A stretch of DNA of 64,000 bases from Mucor racemosus. Lineage: Eukaryota > Mucoromycota > Mucoromycetes > Mucorales > Mucoraceae. This document shows, piece after piece, positions 20,562 to 32,804 of this stretch. Position numbers and translations under genes: made by a program. The notes under the pieces are model-generated. The model ran no database searches, had not been told where the DNA came from, and saw nothing but the letters and a program-made list of their open reading frames with translations. The stretch is from positions 372,001 through 436,000 of the forward strand of contig JAPEHQ010000005.1 of assembly GCA_027405735.1 (NCBI GenBank). The letters are read 5' to 3'. Every line of letters starts with the position of its first letter. Positions within the stretch are counted from its first letter, which is position 1.

Positions 20562-23500
20562 ATGAATAATACCAAATATGTTAACATCAATATAGGCTCT
20601 GTCAACTGCAGAAGTCTATACAAACAATCTCAACAATCAACTACAGATGATTTTATAGCTATGTTAAAGAACAAGAAATTAAATATCCTACTATGTCAGG
20701 AAACCAACATACCAAATCACTCGTTTGAAGAAATAATCAACAATATGGAAATCAAATTTAAATATCACCAAGCAATATGGACTGAACACTGTTCCATCAT
20801 TAATTTTAACAATGCAATTAACCTTGAGAAAATCAAGATATCTACAGATGGAAGAATGATTTTATCCAAACTTACCTTTGTAGACAATCCTACGACACCA
20901 TTTTACATCATGAACATTTATGCACACTCTGGACATGTTCAAAGACAAGAGAGGAATAATCTTTTTAAAGATATAGTTAACATACTTTTATCTATTCCAG
21001 AGATTCTTCCACATTTGATTATGGCAGGGGACTTTAATTACAGTTTTGATAGTGGTAGCAGACATGGATCCAGAATACGTAAAAGCAAGGAGTTAGTCCA
21101 ATTTATGGCGGGATATATGAAAGACTGTATGAACCAAGAAGGAGAAGGATATGGGCCTACATGTAGACAGAATAGACAAGGACGTATCTCTCTCTCGACT
21201 ATAGATTACATGTTTGCCGGGAAGGAGCTCTTTCAAAGGATGAATGGTGGAGATGTAGAATTTTTCGGTCAGGAATTTACCGATCATGCACTACTTACCA
21301 AGACCTTAACTATAGAAATGTATAACTGTGGAAAAGGTATATGGAGAGCCAATCCTTACCTATGTAAGAACAAAAGATATGTTAGCATTTTGAATAGAGA
21401 AATAGAAAACTACGTTCAAAACAAGCTAAATCCTGAACTGTCAACTCAAGACCAATGGGATTGTCTTAAGAATATGGTCAAAAAAGTTACAACTAATTTC
21501 TGTCGCACTACCAACCAAATCAGAGAGACAACACTGAAGAAACTAAACAGTGAGAGGAACCGTATCTTGAGGTTATACCGTGATAATAAAGAATGTCTGA
21601 ATATACTACTGCCTGATATTGAAACACAAATTTCAAAATTACAAAAGGAAAAGACAGACATTGCAAGGTTGAGATCAGGAAAGTATTGGATGGAGAACAA
21701 CGAAAACTCGCCGTCATATATCAAAAGAACCATTGACCAGCGAAGAGAAGCTCGTACCCTCAATATGATCAAACACCCGGATACTAGAACTGATTGCAAT
21801 GATAAGGATTCTAAGATTGGAGCAGCAGAATCTTTTTACTCTAAGTTGTACACTGAAGAAAGAATAGATATTAACTGTTTAGATGCAATACTGAACCACA
21901 TTAACAAATCCATCTCTAAAGAGGAAACTGAGGAAATTACACAAGACATATCTTTTGAAGAGATCAAACAAGGTGCAAAACGAAGTCCACGTAAAAGTAG
22001 CCCTGGTTTGGATGGATTGCCATATGAAATTCTCAATATTGTAATGATTCACCCAAGATGTAAAGAAATTGTCGAAAAGGTGTACAATGATGCATTGAAA
22101 TATGGAATTATTCCTAAATCTTGGCAACAAGCATGTATTATCCTACTACCAAAGAAAGGCGATTTGTCAGATTTGTCAAACTGGAGGCCGATTTCTCTAA
22201 TCAATACCGACTGCAAAGTGTTTACTAGGATTCTGAACTCCAGACTCATGGGAATAGCTTCACAGCTGATTAATAACTTCCAAACAGGATTCATGCCACA
22301 AAGATTTATTGGAGATCAAGGGTTTTCATTAAACCTCATGATTGAAAACTCAAAAGTATGCAAAGGTTTGAATAAATCCGAGTTCACTGAATATGTTGGT
22401 ATAATGCTAGACAACCATAAAGCCTATGATAGAGTTCATCCATACTATCTGACCAAGGTCCTAGAAAAATTTGGTATCCCTGAGTCCATCATTCAATGCA
22501 TCCAAAATCTGTTCTTCAACAATGAAATATTCGTCAATGTCAATGGTTTTCTAACAAATCCAATTAAACAAAAACGAGGCCTAAGACAAGGTGATGCTAT
22601 TTCACCTCTTCTTTTTAATTTTGCGATAGAGCCATTTCTACTCTCTATCCTTAATAATGAAGCTGTAACTGGGTACACTATGCAATCAACTAAACCAAGC
22701 AGTCAAAATTCTATGAACATGGTTTCTCCAAAACCAATTAAGCTACTAGCCTATGCTGATGATATACTAATTTTTGCAAAAAACAAAGCTGAATATTTGG
22801 CAATTGAAGATTGCTTGAAAGGATATAGCAAGGCGTCAAATTCTAAAATCAACTTAGATAAGTCGGTCGCGTTTCCCCTCCATGGCAGTAAGATGGTGGG
22901 TCATAAAGGTGCAGAATTACGGAACTATATCACAAACAATCAACGGATGAAATGGTTTGATAATTCAAGTACAGGCTATCTTAAATATCTAGGCTACCCT
23001 CTCTGGTTCAACAATCAACAAAGAGATACCTTTGTGGACAACATTAGTGGAAAAATTCAAGCAACTGTCAACTTTTATAAAGAAAGAAAGATATCAGTAT
23101 ATGGTCGAGCAACTGTGGCCAACACAATGATACTATCAAAACTGTGGCATGTCCTAAGACTAACCAACCTACCAAAGGTGGTTACTTCAAGATTGAATTC
23201 CATTATCTATCAATATATTGTTGATGACAGACGAATCCAAGTGAAGAAGGATGTCTTCTATCTGCCAAAAAACGAAGGGGGATTAGGCCTACTAAACATA
23301 TCAGTGCAACAGAAGATGCTACAACTTAGATACATCAATGCGTTACTTAGTGTGAGTGGAACTCCAAATCCAGTACCTAGCCATTTATATAGCTTGATGG
23401 TATTTGCCCTTCAAAATGGATGTGATACACCTCACCATGAAGTGCCTCTTCTGTTTCCTGAATCTCGTTACAAAAGTTCATTTACTGGTTTACACTCCTT

Positions 23501-24480
23501 TCACAACATCTTCGAAGCTATAGACTCTTGTATAGAACAATGCAAACCGGATGCTGAAAAAATAAAAATCACCTAAAATACTTCTCTCGCTGCCGTTCAC
23601 CACCATATGCAACAAGGAACAACTCAATAATGAATTAATAAATATAAATACTGCCACAATCAAACAAAGCAAGGTACAAGACTTCTTTCAATACACTCCT
23701 TTGACAAAATCCATAATCTACAAACCAAGACAAGAATGCAAAAAACCTAAAGTGTTATCAAAAATCATTCGACTTGAAAGAGAACAACACATTAAATACA
23801 ATCATTTTTTCCAACAATACATGGAAAACAATTCCATAGAAAATTTTTTTGAAGAATCAAATGATTTATCAGAATACTCTAAACTAATACAAGATGTCAA
23901 CAAGAAGCCATTGCTGGATCAGAAGAAAAAACGTATAAGATACATCCTAAATCAAGGCATTCCTTTAATAATACCAAAAGGTTACAACAATAATATATCC
24001 AAAAAACAATGGACAGAATTTTACAAGACAAATATGCATCACACAGCAAGAAACCTTTGGTTTAAAGTTATCCATGACAGAATACCATCCAAGTCCTTTC
24101 TTTACAACATGCAAATGAAAGATATTGATTCAGACAAATGCCACCTATGCAATCTTAGAGAAGACAGTATGCATCTGTTGATCTCGTGTGTACACAAAAA
24201 AGATATATGGCAGGAAATTTTCAACAAGTTTCTTGGGTACCCAAGAGTGGTAAATCCTCAACAGACTTATCATGACTTCAAAAATTTAAAACTGTCCAGA
24301 TACTATATATACAATTTAGACATACACATCAACATATACGACATTTTCTCAACGATAACACGCCTTATATGGTTTCATCACTTCAATCATGTGCTCAACT
24401 CAGTGCCATTTAACAGCACAATAGTCTCAAAGAAAATATGCTCAGAGCTATATAGAATGTCTAATATGAATGACTTGTAG
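20562..24480 (+). pseudogene. LINE ORF2: AP-endonuclease + reverse transcriptase, one frameshift
   Basis: Frame one runs 20562-23576 (1004 codons). The N-terminal endonuclease/exonuclease/phosphatase domain shows SVNCRS, LLCQETN, MAGDFNYSFDS, STIDYMF and FTDHALL. The reverse transcriptase follows with SPGLDGLPYEI, LPKKGDLSDLSNWRPISLIN, RGLRQGDAISPLLFNFAIEP and the catalytic YADDILIF. It stops at 23574, but the reading continues in the +1 frame, from the A-rich stretch 23556-23570 through 24480. That part carries the C-terminal zf-RVT module HTARNLWFKVIHDRIPSKSF and CHLCNLREDSMHLLISC. One indel therefore separates RT from the zinc-finger tail, and the element is probably dead unless the host or the assembly corrects it. 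Full length would be about 1300 aa. Confidence 0.88.
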
Positions 24481-24627
24481 GATAATATATATATATGATA
24501 CTAATATGGCAGGTCACTTTACCTAGTATACACCTTGTCCATCACTATGATGAGTTTCAATTTTCTTTTTTTAAATAAAATTTAAAACTTTCATCCCATA
24601 AAAAAAAAAAAAAAAAAAAAATGCCAT

Positions 24628-27600
24628 TTTCAAAAACATTTTACTATTTTTTCGCATATTCCTCCACAAATTATTATGTAAAACTATATATCTTAATAAT
24701 AGTCATAAGTAGAACTTTGGATTCTGGGTCGAATGGTGTTACTAAATCAAAACTTTCGCACCAAAAATATTGCGCAAATTTGAAATGTAAAAATAATGGT
24801 TTTATCCACAAAAGTCTATTTTAAGACTAATTAACAGCCAAATAAATGCTTTTATATGAAGTAATAAAAAATTCTGGTCATTTTGAGCTTAGGAAAGGTA
24901 TAGTAAAAAATCCCATTTTCCGGGTCAAAATGCCGATTGAACCATTTTGGCCGATTTTTGCCTATACTTGTAAGGGTTGAGAGGTCAATTTTTACCATGT
25001 TTTTTATCATCCCAAAAATCTAATATAAAAATATAGCAAGATGGTATATGATCTAAGAAATAGTTTTGGCTAATTTTGAGCTTCAGATTTGCGCGAAAAG
25101 TGCATAAAACAATTCTTTAAAAATGTCATATTTTTATGATTTTGATATATTTATGCATGATCGACAATAAGTTTTGTATAATATAGATGCATTTATACAT
25201 TTTGAATTATTCATTTGACTAGTAAATAATGAATAATGTAAACATTATATTGATTTTTGCATTAAAACGCCTATTTTGTGGCAGTAACACAATGTTTGTT
25301 CCAGCTCAAAAATGGCAATTGTAGTAACCTCCGATAATAAAACATCTCGTTAAGGCTACTAGTTTGATTACTCCAGGGATTTTTATTAAATAGGCTTATT
25401 TTTACACATGATGCATACATTTAAGAGTATATAAGTAAAGTATTAAATTTTCTAATAGCTTTTTATTAATGAATTTTTTTAAAAGTAAGCTGTTTAAGCA
25501 AGTAGCATGTTCTGATTTGTGGGTTATTTTGGCTTCTTCCTTGAATGGCAAATTATGATATGTTAAATAAAAATGCCCTACTCCAGAAACTGTCTAATTA
25601 ATTTTCAAAAATTGTAGCAATATTATTGATACCCAATGAAAAATATTACATTTGAATCCTGTGGAGCAATCAATAAATTACTCATTCTGCTTTGATTTTA
25701 CATTCCCAAGAGTTGTGTATTTCACTTCCACAAAGGATTGAAAATATCCCAAATATTAATGACCTCCTTTCCTATCTGAGCTCGTTAACCGCTCTAATTT
25801 TTTTTTGAATTTGTTAGTCATAAGGGACCTGTGGTTTTACACAATTCATTATCTGCTTGTCCAGAACTGGAAATTTTAGAGTGTATTCAAGGATTGAAAA
25901 TGATTTAGAAAATCTTATGATCGACAAGGGTAATGACTACGACAAACAGCACAAAAAATCCACTCTCAAAGCTTTGATAGTCGATTATGTAGTCATAAGT
26001 CAAGATATAATACAATGCTTGGATAATAATGTTGATCAGTTTTATAAATTAAAAATCAATGGAACTCTGAAAAAATACAATCGTGAATGTCTTGATGATA
26101 TATTTAGCAAAGCATTCCCAGAGAATAACGCTATACTTTTCGATTACCTATCAAACTTTTCAAATTCTCTCACCTTGATAGAATTTCATCGAAAATACTT
26201 GGAAATCTGAGATACATGTTTCTTAATTTAAAATGAATAGAGTTCTATTTATGCAATTTCAGCAGACTCACTGATGTACATGGTAATATTACGATAAATT
26301 TTGTCGATTTGGATTTAAAATATTTCATATTTGATATAGCAAAAGATGAAGAAGATTTTGATTCATTAAAATAAATACAGATTAGTATTGGAAATTATGG
26401 TGTGCGCAACAATATCTCATCCTATGATACAATGTATTTCTGGAAATCAGGTTGGAATCTTGATAGCCAGTTTTCCAAAATAAAGTTCATGCAAAATGCC
26501 GACGAAAAAGTTATTTGGCGAAATAGGTTTAATGGGTAATGTATGCTGCCAATCACCATTAAAGCTAGAAAAACCAAATATTTGAAGGCACATTACGTAA
26601 ATTCGGATCTCATGAATTTCTTCCAAATAATAGGTTTATTTAAGCCAAATAAAAAGTATTGGCTTTGATATTTTAAGCAGCTTTTTTGGTAGGCAATGCA
26701 TTTTTAAATGTATGAATGAATGAATAAAATCATTGTTTGAAATCACTTGAAAAGAGTTTATAATAGTATAATATCTTTTGAGTAAATATTTACATATATA
26801 TAATATTGGAATACTTTAAAATGATGTGGTATTAAAATGCAATCATTCATATTTTGGCCTACATTAAAAGAAACCGTGCATCAAAGCAATTCCTACCCAC
26901 CAGCGTGCGGTATTCGAATATTAAGCTGTAAAGCCAAAAATTCAAAAATAAAACAACAGTTTTTCCACATTTATGCACCAAACCATATAATAACAAGCTG
27001 TAGGCAATTAATTATTATCTGAAGCCCTAAAAATTTGCATCTTTCTGGTACTAAATATAAAGAGAGTCTGCAGTAATTTTTTTACACAAATTCCCAAAAA
27101 ATAAGAAAATGTAATGGGGGTTGGGGTCAAAAAATGGCCTTCATCTTAATATATTCATTATTCCATCAAAAATAGGTATTTTTTTGAGAATCAAAAACCA
27201 AACTGTAGTTGATATTCCTGTCTATAATTTCAATTAACCAGTAAACTACTTTAATAATATGGTTGAGAAATTATTCGTAATATGAGCGTTCTTTGGGTGT
27301 TTTCGAAACTTTGATCTTTAAAACCTTATTATGGATATATACATTAATAGTATAAAATGTATGAAGAATGCTGATAAACAACTTCAATTAGAGCTGTAAT
27401 TACGAGTACAGTATAAAAATTCGTTGTTATCTTTGATTTTCTACAATTATTAATATTTTTTGAACGCTTATATCTCTTCATTAAAATAGCAGAAAATATG
27501 GGAGTAGCATCATCATTTCTGTATCAAAATATTCTATCAGAATATATGTTGCCCCAAAGTTCAGTAGTGGCTTCCTGACAAAAGTTGTAGATCTGATTTT

Positions 27601-28304
27601 TCTAAAAAAAAAAAAATTCATAAAACTTTCTGGAGTGTAACATTTGCGGAACCTGAAATATTTTTAAGGCACTGAGTATTTACCCTTCAAATTTCAAATC
27701 GATATGAATTATCTTACATTACTTTGAATTATGTGTGATAAAAAGTGGTTAATTACGGATACTGCTCAAAAGTAAGCTTTGTGGTGTATACCGACTACAT
27801 GATTAGTAAAAAAAAGTGTTTATAAACATAAAATTAAATAAGCCAAAAATCTTTTAAAATGCTCTATTGAATTATATGAAGTTTTACAGTTTCAATTTAG
27901 TGCAATTTTCAGTAGTTTAAAGTAGACAGTAGTATACAAAGTATATATCTGAAAGCATATGTATATAAAATATATTCACGGAGGTGCATTACATAAAGAC
28001 AATCTAATTTCCCTCCAAAGACAAGATGATTAATCATACATTCTACATCTTGTGGTTAGTATAGTAAGTCTTCCTAAATAGAATTGAACATAGTATATTC
28101 AATAATTTGACAGTACCTGATCAAATAATTTAAACAGTACTCGAAAATTAACATAATTCCGGGACAAAAGTGAAATAAGCAGAAACATTTAGAGTATTAA
28201 CGGGAATTACCTGTATACAGTGGCTTATTCTAAATCTGACAGATTTGTATAACACAGATGGATGTTTGTAGCACAAAAGTAGATCTCCCTCTTCTTCGCA
28301 ACAG
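24628..28304. other. 3.7 kb AT-rich region with an eroded reading frame
   Basis: No intact gene is recognised. The stretch 25857-26672 keeps long open stretches (see the separate entry). The rest looks like old repeat debris, with runs such as the poly-A near 27607. Many short motifs (GCGCAAATTTG-like, near 24770 and 25090) recur but I could not define a repeat unit. Confidence 0.4.
25860..26672 (+). pseudogene. Unidentified eroded gene
   Basis: An open stretch 25857-26210 (about 117 codons, no good ATG at its start) is followed, in another frame, by about 130 codons from 26270 with only two stops (after DFDSLK and after WRNRFNG). The second part reads GNITINFVDLDLKYFIFD, then SIGNYGVRNNISSYDTMYFW. 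Composition is protein-like rather than random, and an acceptor-like TTTCAG precedes the second part at 26262. I recognise no family. It may be a decayed host gene or a transposon passenger. Confidence 0.3.
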
Positions 28305-28558
28305 GTAAACTATAAAAACACATCTAGTTTTTCTGTTACGCATCCATCCATTTTATTTTTCTTATTATCTATTCATCCATCCATTCATGAATCATTTAAA
28401 AAGCTACTTGCTACTTACTTGATGTCAATTAAAAAGATGAAGCATCTGCTTTAATGAATCGTCTCTTTTGTTCTATTTGAAAAATAATTTGGATGCGGCA
28501 AATAACGGCGACACTCATTTTGGCTCTTCATTTACTAACATTCTACTGTCATTGCCAG
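28305..28558 (+). other. Possible 5' UTR intron of RPS22
   Basis: CAG-GTAAAC at 28302-28310 and TTTACTAACATTC plus TTGCCAG ending at 28558 make a good donor, branch point and acceptor. Splicing would leave a 23-base leader segment before the ATG at 28582. Only inferred. Confidence 0.4.
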
Positions 28559-28581
28559 AACTTTTTTGTGCATTTTCTAAT

Positions 28582-29268
28582 ATGGTCAGAGTTTCCGTCT
28601 TGAACGATTGTTTGAAAAACATCAACAACGCTGAAAAGCGTGGAAAGAGACAAGTCATGGTCCGTCCCTCTTCCAAGGTCATTGTCAAGTTCTTGTCTGT
28701 CATGCAAAAGCACGGTATGTATTATTATTATTAAAGGGTTCGAAATCGTAGTTTTTGTTACGAGATGGTTCGTTCTGGGGCAAATACATTTCCGTAGTAT
28801 AACTAGTTGGTGTTTGCTTTTTTCACAAGCTTCAACCTTTAAATCTACGGTAGAATAACTTCATTCTCTTACACTTGCTCAACTGGTTACCGTGTTGAGT
28901 ATTGTTTATAGAACAGATACATTTTTAATTCTCAAAAAAACAAAATTATGATTTCAAATCCTTGACTTATTTTGATGATTTTATACTCATATTTTCTTTT
29001 TTTTCAAGGTTACATTGGTGAATTCGAGGAGATCGATGATCATCGTTCCGGTAAGATTGTTATCCAACTCACTGGTCGTATCAACAAGTGTGGTGTTATC
29101 TCTCCCCGTTTCAACATCAAGCTCTCCGAGCTCGAAAAGTGGACCGCCAACTTGTTGCCTGCCCGTCAATTCGGTCACTTGGTCTTGACCACCTCTGCTG
29201 GTATTATGGATCACGAAGAGGCTCGTGCCAAGCATGCTGGTGGTAAGGTTCTCGGTTTCTTCTATTAA
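28582..29268 (+). CDS. RPS22: 40S ribosomal protein uS8 (RPS22/RPS15A)
   Basis: Two exons, 28582-28714 and 29009-29268, encode exactly 130 aa, the invariant eukaryotic uS8 length. The sequence [80 protein letters not shown] and GKVLGFFY at the end is near-identical to the family. uS8 binds the central domain of 18S rRNA. The start is fixed by the family; an in-frame extension upstream to 28468 is ignored. Codons are the most biased of the window, as expected for a ribosomal protein. The 294-bp intron is four to five times the usual length here and may host a snoRNA. Confidence 0.97.
28788..28918 (+). ncRNA. Candidate H/ACA snoRNA in RPS22 intron
   Basis: The 5' hairpin has a perfect lower stem, CCGTAG (28792-28797) with CTACGG (28845-28850). 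An open internal loop follows on both sides, then an upper stem GTTG (28806-28809) with CAAC (28833-28836). One base after the lower stem is AGAATA (28852-28857), a fit to the H-box ANANNA. A second hairpin CTCAAC/GTTGAG (28878-28883, 28894-28899) follows, and ACA at 28913-28915 could be the ACA box. The lower stem of the second hairpin is weak. Ribosomal protein introns are common snoRNA hosts. No rRNA target was established. Confidence 0.38.
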
Positions 29269-30370
29269 GTTAGCTTTTTTTCTTTGATCAAATAAATAAA
29301 ATTGAAAACCCAGACATCATTATAGAAATTAAACTGCATTTGTATATTCCAAAAACAATGATTTGAAGTGAACTTTTATTGTTTACAATGTTGGTGGTCA
29401 GGCGTATGACCTTATAATTTGCTTGTTTATGTCCCCTCCCCTCCTTTTACACCTTTTGTTAAGATGATGTAAAAAAATGGTGTCGTACAGTTCAGGAAAA
29501 ACGTGTCGTGCTTTACTAAAAAAAAAGATGTCGCATACAGTAATTGCAGCATCAACGAGCGGTTTTTATTTTCTTGAACGACTCTAACTTATAAATTTGA
29601 AATTTTAGGTATGAACATTTATACAAATATCACAAAACTGATTAAAAAAAAGTATTTTCCATGATTTTGGCTTCAGGTAAGTATGGTGGAAGGTGGATCT
29701 GTAGCCTCTACTGACATTCATCTTCTCAAACTCGCTGGAAAATACTTTTTTTTTAATCAGTTTTGTGATATTTGTATGTATAAAATTTGAAAGTTACAAA
29801 AGACACATCAAGAAACAAAATATAAATGAAATCCTGTTGTGACCCTGTAACTCAAGACACAAAAGGTTGATGACTATACATGAATATCTAAGCGGAGAGG
29901 TGATGATTATACATTAGGTATTGTTTTTTAAAAGTAACAATCCGGTGTGTCCGGTTAAAACCTATCTCAGTCATATACAACAGATTTATCATGCATAGAT
30001 TTCATTTATTTCAAACTTAAACATCTTCAATGAATTTTCTCTAAATAATTTCTAAATTAATTTACGCAAAAAAAATAATCATAATAATTTTACGCATCTT
30101 GAGTTTATTATATTATTTTTTATTCCATTTTTGTTCCCTCAAATTGTCATGACCTGTCGTTTCATTTGCATTGTGTTCCATTTTTAAAGGCTCTAAAAAG
30201 TGATTTTTTTTCGTAACTGTAGTATAATACTCATGTTTAGATCAAATTATTCAAAAATTATTGGAAACTTAATGACATGTAATTCCATAAAAATCAATTA
30301 AAATATAAAAGAAGGTCGCCAATTATGAAAAAATAACGATTTAAAATGATGGTGATGGATACTAATTTAT
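29269..30370. other. Intergenic with a long hairpin
   Basis: No ORF is supported. The main structure is the 39-bp inverted repeat at 29623-29775, listed separately. The rest is AT-rich with A runs. Confidence 0.45.
29623..29775. repeat. Near-perfect 39/40-bp inverted repeat (hairpin, 74-bp loop)
   Basis: The left arm 29623-29661 (ACAAATATCACAAAACTG...) and right arm 29736-29775 are reverse complements apart from one extra T in the A8/T9 run. The 74-bp loop contains AGGTAAGTAT, a perfect donor-like sequence. The arms fray outward in AATTTGAAA-like sequence. It could be a foldback MITE or a small-RNA precursor. Confidence 0.85.
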
Positions 30371-32804
30371 TCATTGAGAGGCTTCCTTCTTACTACGAAG
30401 GAAGGAAACGTAACCATGCAAGCTTTTGGATCCAGAAGATTGAATTTCTTTCTGGCATTTATCCAGAGCATCCTCAAGGGGCATGCCGCCGTCAATCAAA
30501 GCGTTGATAGCTCTGATGATTGTCAATCTACGACTGTAAAAAGTACGGTCTATTGAATCACAAATATTGCAATACGATGAAGAACAGTTAGTATTTAAGC
30601 TTTAATTTAGATTGACCATTAATGTTTTCTACCTTTTTGGCTGTTACGCCAGTTAGTACCAAATACTCTGTCGAGAACCTCTACAGTCATGTTTTAGTAG
30701 CATTGCTACCACATACCATCCACTCTTCCCAGAGTTCTTTGATAGTACATGTATCTTTGCTCAGCATAACATCTGACGCCTCAACAGCTGGTGGTATCCC
30801 ATCAATATTCATGGTTGCAGAATGTTGAAAAGGAGACACCAAAGACCCAGGAACGGCAGAAGAACCAACAGCAGAAGAACCAACATCAGAAGAACCAACA
30901 TCAGGCCATGCATTCGTAATTTGAGCTTGTAGCTGCTGAAGCTTTTCTAGAATTGAATCATTTGTCGTGTTCAAATGATTGTTGATCGATCTTTGCTCAA
31001 CAGCTGCAACAGTTGTCTTAACCTCAACAAGAACCTCGTTGAGACGTTGCTCAATGATTGGCATGGTGTCACGGAGGATCATGGATGCTGGGGTAAGGGT
31101 AGTCTCGATGTGGGCCAAGACATCAATCTCAAAATCCTTGTAAGCATCGCTTTGAAAGATACGATGCTTAAAAATTGAATTTGCTGGATCTTCTTTTCTG
31201 ATAAGAACTGAACCTTGAAGCAATATCTTTCTTAGTTTCAACATGAAGTTAAGAAAGGCGAATGCCGACCCGCTCGAGTTATAGGCAGCATCATCAGGAT
31301 CGTTCAAACGAATAAGCCAGCCTTCAATTTCAGGAAAAACCTGCTCTTGTAACTCTAAAGGAGGCTCAACGCCAGCACGAGGCAGCCAAAAAGAACCAAT
31401 TGGACCGGGAAACCCATTGCATATTCTAATGGCCTCTCGGTTGAAGTGAGTGAGATAGCTGTTATCAAGACTTCCACTATCCCATCTACCCATACGACAA
31501 ATCATATCCAAAGAGGCTCCATTCAGTTCCGCAATACGGGCACCTGAACCACGACCAGCATGTGTAGTAAGAGAGCTTTTGATACCAACTTCGGTAAACG
31601 CACGATGCAACGATTGATTCTGAGCAGCATACGACATCTCTTCTTTTCTAGGGGCCTTGGCAGGCTTGAGAACCTTGATATTATACCAATTCTCATTAGT
31701 AGTAAAATCAGGAAACTCCTCCCCCTCGATCATAAAACGGTAGAAAAAATAAAATGCTACCGAGCCCCAAGCACAAAGGCGCACATCCTTATGCCTAATA
31801 GCTCCACTGTACTGCGTTTTGTGGCTCTGATTCATCTTACCACCAGCAAATTGAAAGATAAAGCAGGACAATCCTTGTTAGCACCTTCATTATCAAATTC
31901 AACCATTGAGCAGTGTTGCAAGCTAGACCCTCTCAAGTTCTCGCCTCGCAACAACATCGAGTGATTGCAAATCAATGCCATTCGATCACGATATGAGGCC
32001 TGGCTACCACATCTCTTCTTAAAATAATACATTGATAGAACAATGTATTCTTTGTAGGTGTAACCATCTTGGATACTATTTTTAGCAGTATCAGCAAATT
32101 GCTTTTCTTTGATTTCATGATAGATTTTATCAAGATTTCCTTCAAACATTTTGACACCATATCCTCGAGGATGGTTGGGGTTTGTCTTCTCAGGCTGTAT
32201 GAGCTTCTGATGCTCCCAAAGATTGATAAGAGCCTTGGTGTGCATCTTAATCGATTCCAAAGAGGATTATCACTAAATTTATTTCCGATCTCACTGACAT
32301 ACTTGAGCCAAAGCAAAAGCTTTTCTTCATCAACAAAGAACCATCCTCAAACTTGCGTACTTACTTAGACCATTTCTATATATTGTATCGTTTAGAAATG
32401 TATATCATTAGAATTTACATGTAGGCAACGACTTTTCTCAATCGCATACATTGTAATAATAATGCGCATGTTATTTACCTTAATGTTTTTTTTGTCTAGA
32501 AGCATAATTATTTTTGATATTCTTAGGTGTATGATTGTCATTTGTCGTAACAACATCTTGTTTCACAGCTTGGGCATCATTTTTGTTTCGAAGATTGATT
32601 TCAGCCTGATCTTCTGTCTCAAGTTCTGTATCGAGATATTCATCGTTGCCTATCTTGTTTTGGGGTTCGTTTTCTGTAGCATTTTGAAGAAAAGATGACC
32701 TAGTAGATGGTCCAGTAGATGATCCAGTCGTGCTAAAAAAAAGAAATCGAAGATGAAAAGGAAGATGAACTTTCACTAACAGAATTTGTAGCTTTTCTTT
32801 TCAT
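30371..32804 (-). pseudogene. Crypton-type tyrosine recombinase + GCR1_C, multiply frameshifted (Crypton-2)
   Basis: On the minus strand a Crypton transposase can be followed from ATG 32804 to TGA 30371. The recombinase core is in 31832-32260 (MLLRGENLRGSSL) and 30687-31871 (THAGRGSGARIAEL, MGRWDSGSLDNSYL). Together these give the R..HxxR..Y residues of tyrosine recombinases. The C-terminal GCR1_C DNA-binding region (TIKELWEEW, LDRVFGTNWRN, then SRRLTIIRAINALIDGGMPL) spans 30371-30780 and needs an intron at 30550-30632, with TACTAAC inside it. At least five single-base frameshifts break the frame, near 32755, 32340, 32250, 31855 and 30680, several in homopolymers. It is a paralogue of the element at 39977-42869. 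Confidence 0.82.

Larger units (their letters stand above)
18954..24616 (+). mobile_element. L1-like non-LTR retrotransposon (LINE), poly-A tailed
   Basis: Two consecutive ORFs (a zinc-knuckle RNA-binding ORF1, then an endonuclease plus reverse transcriptase ORF2), a short 3' UTR and an A-tract at about 24600-24621 define a LINE of the L1/Zorro-like type. The 11-mer AAAAATGCCAT lies at 18943-18953, just before ORF1, and again at 24617-24627, at the end of the poly-A tract. It is a likely target-site duplication, although its A part overlaps the tail and only TGCCAT is strongly informative. If right, the element begins at 18954 and the ORF1 ATG is its second base, so the 5' UTR is missing or was truncated exactly there. 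Confidence 0.9.

Noticed and set aside
28468..28581. In-frame N-terminal extension of RPS22
   Set aside because: uS8 is always about 130 aa starting MVRV. The extension lacks conservation and overlaps a likely 5' UTR intron.
28745..28760. GGGTTCGAAATCG as a tRNA T-arm
   Set aside because: No cloverleaf can be drawn around it, and it lies inside the RPS22 intron.
30687..31871. 394-codon ORF taken as an intact gene
   Set aside because: It starts in the middle of the recombinase catalytic domain and ends before the GCR1_C domain. Both ends are frameshifts, so it is part of a pseudogene.
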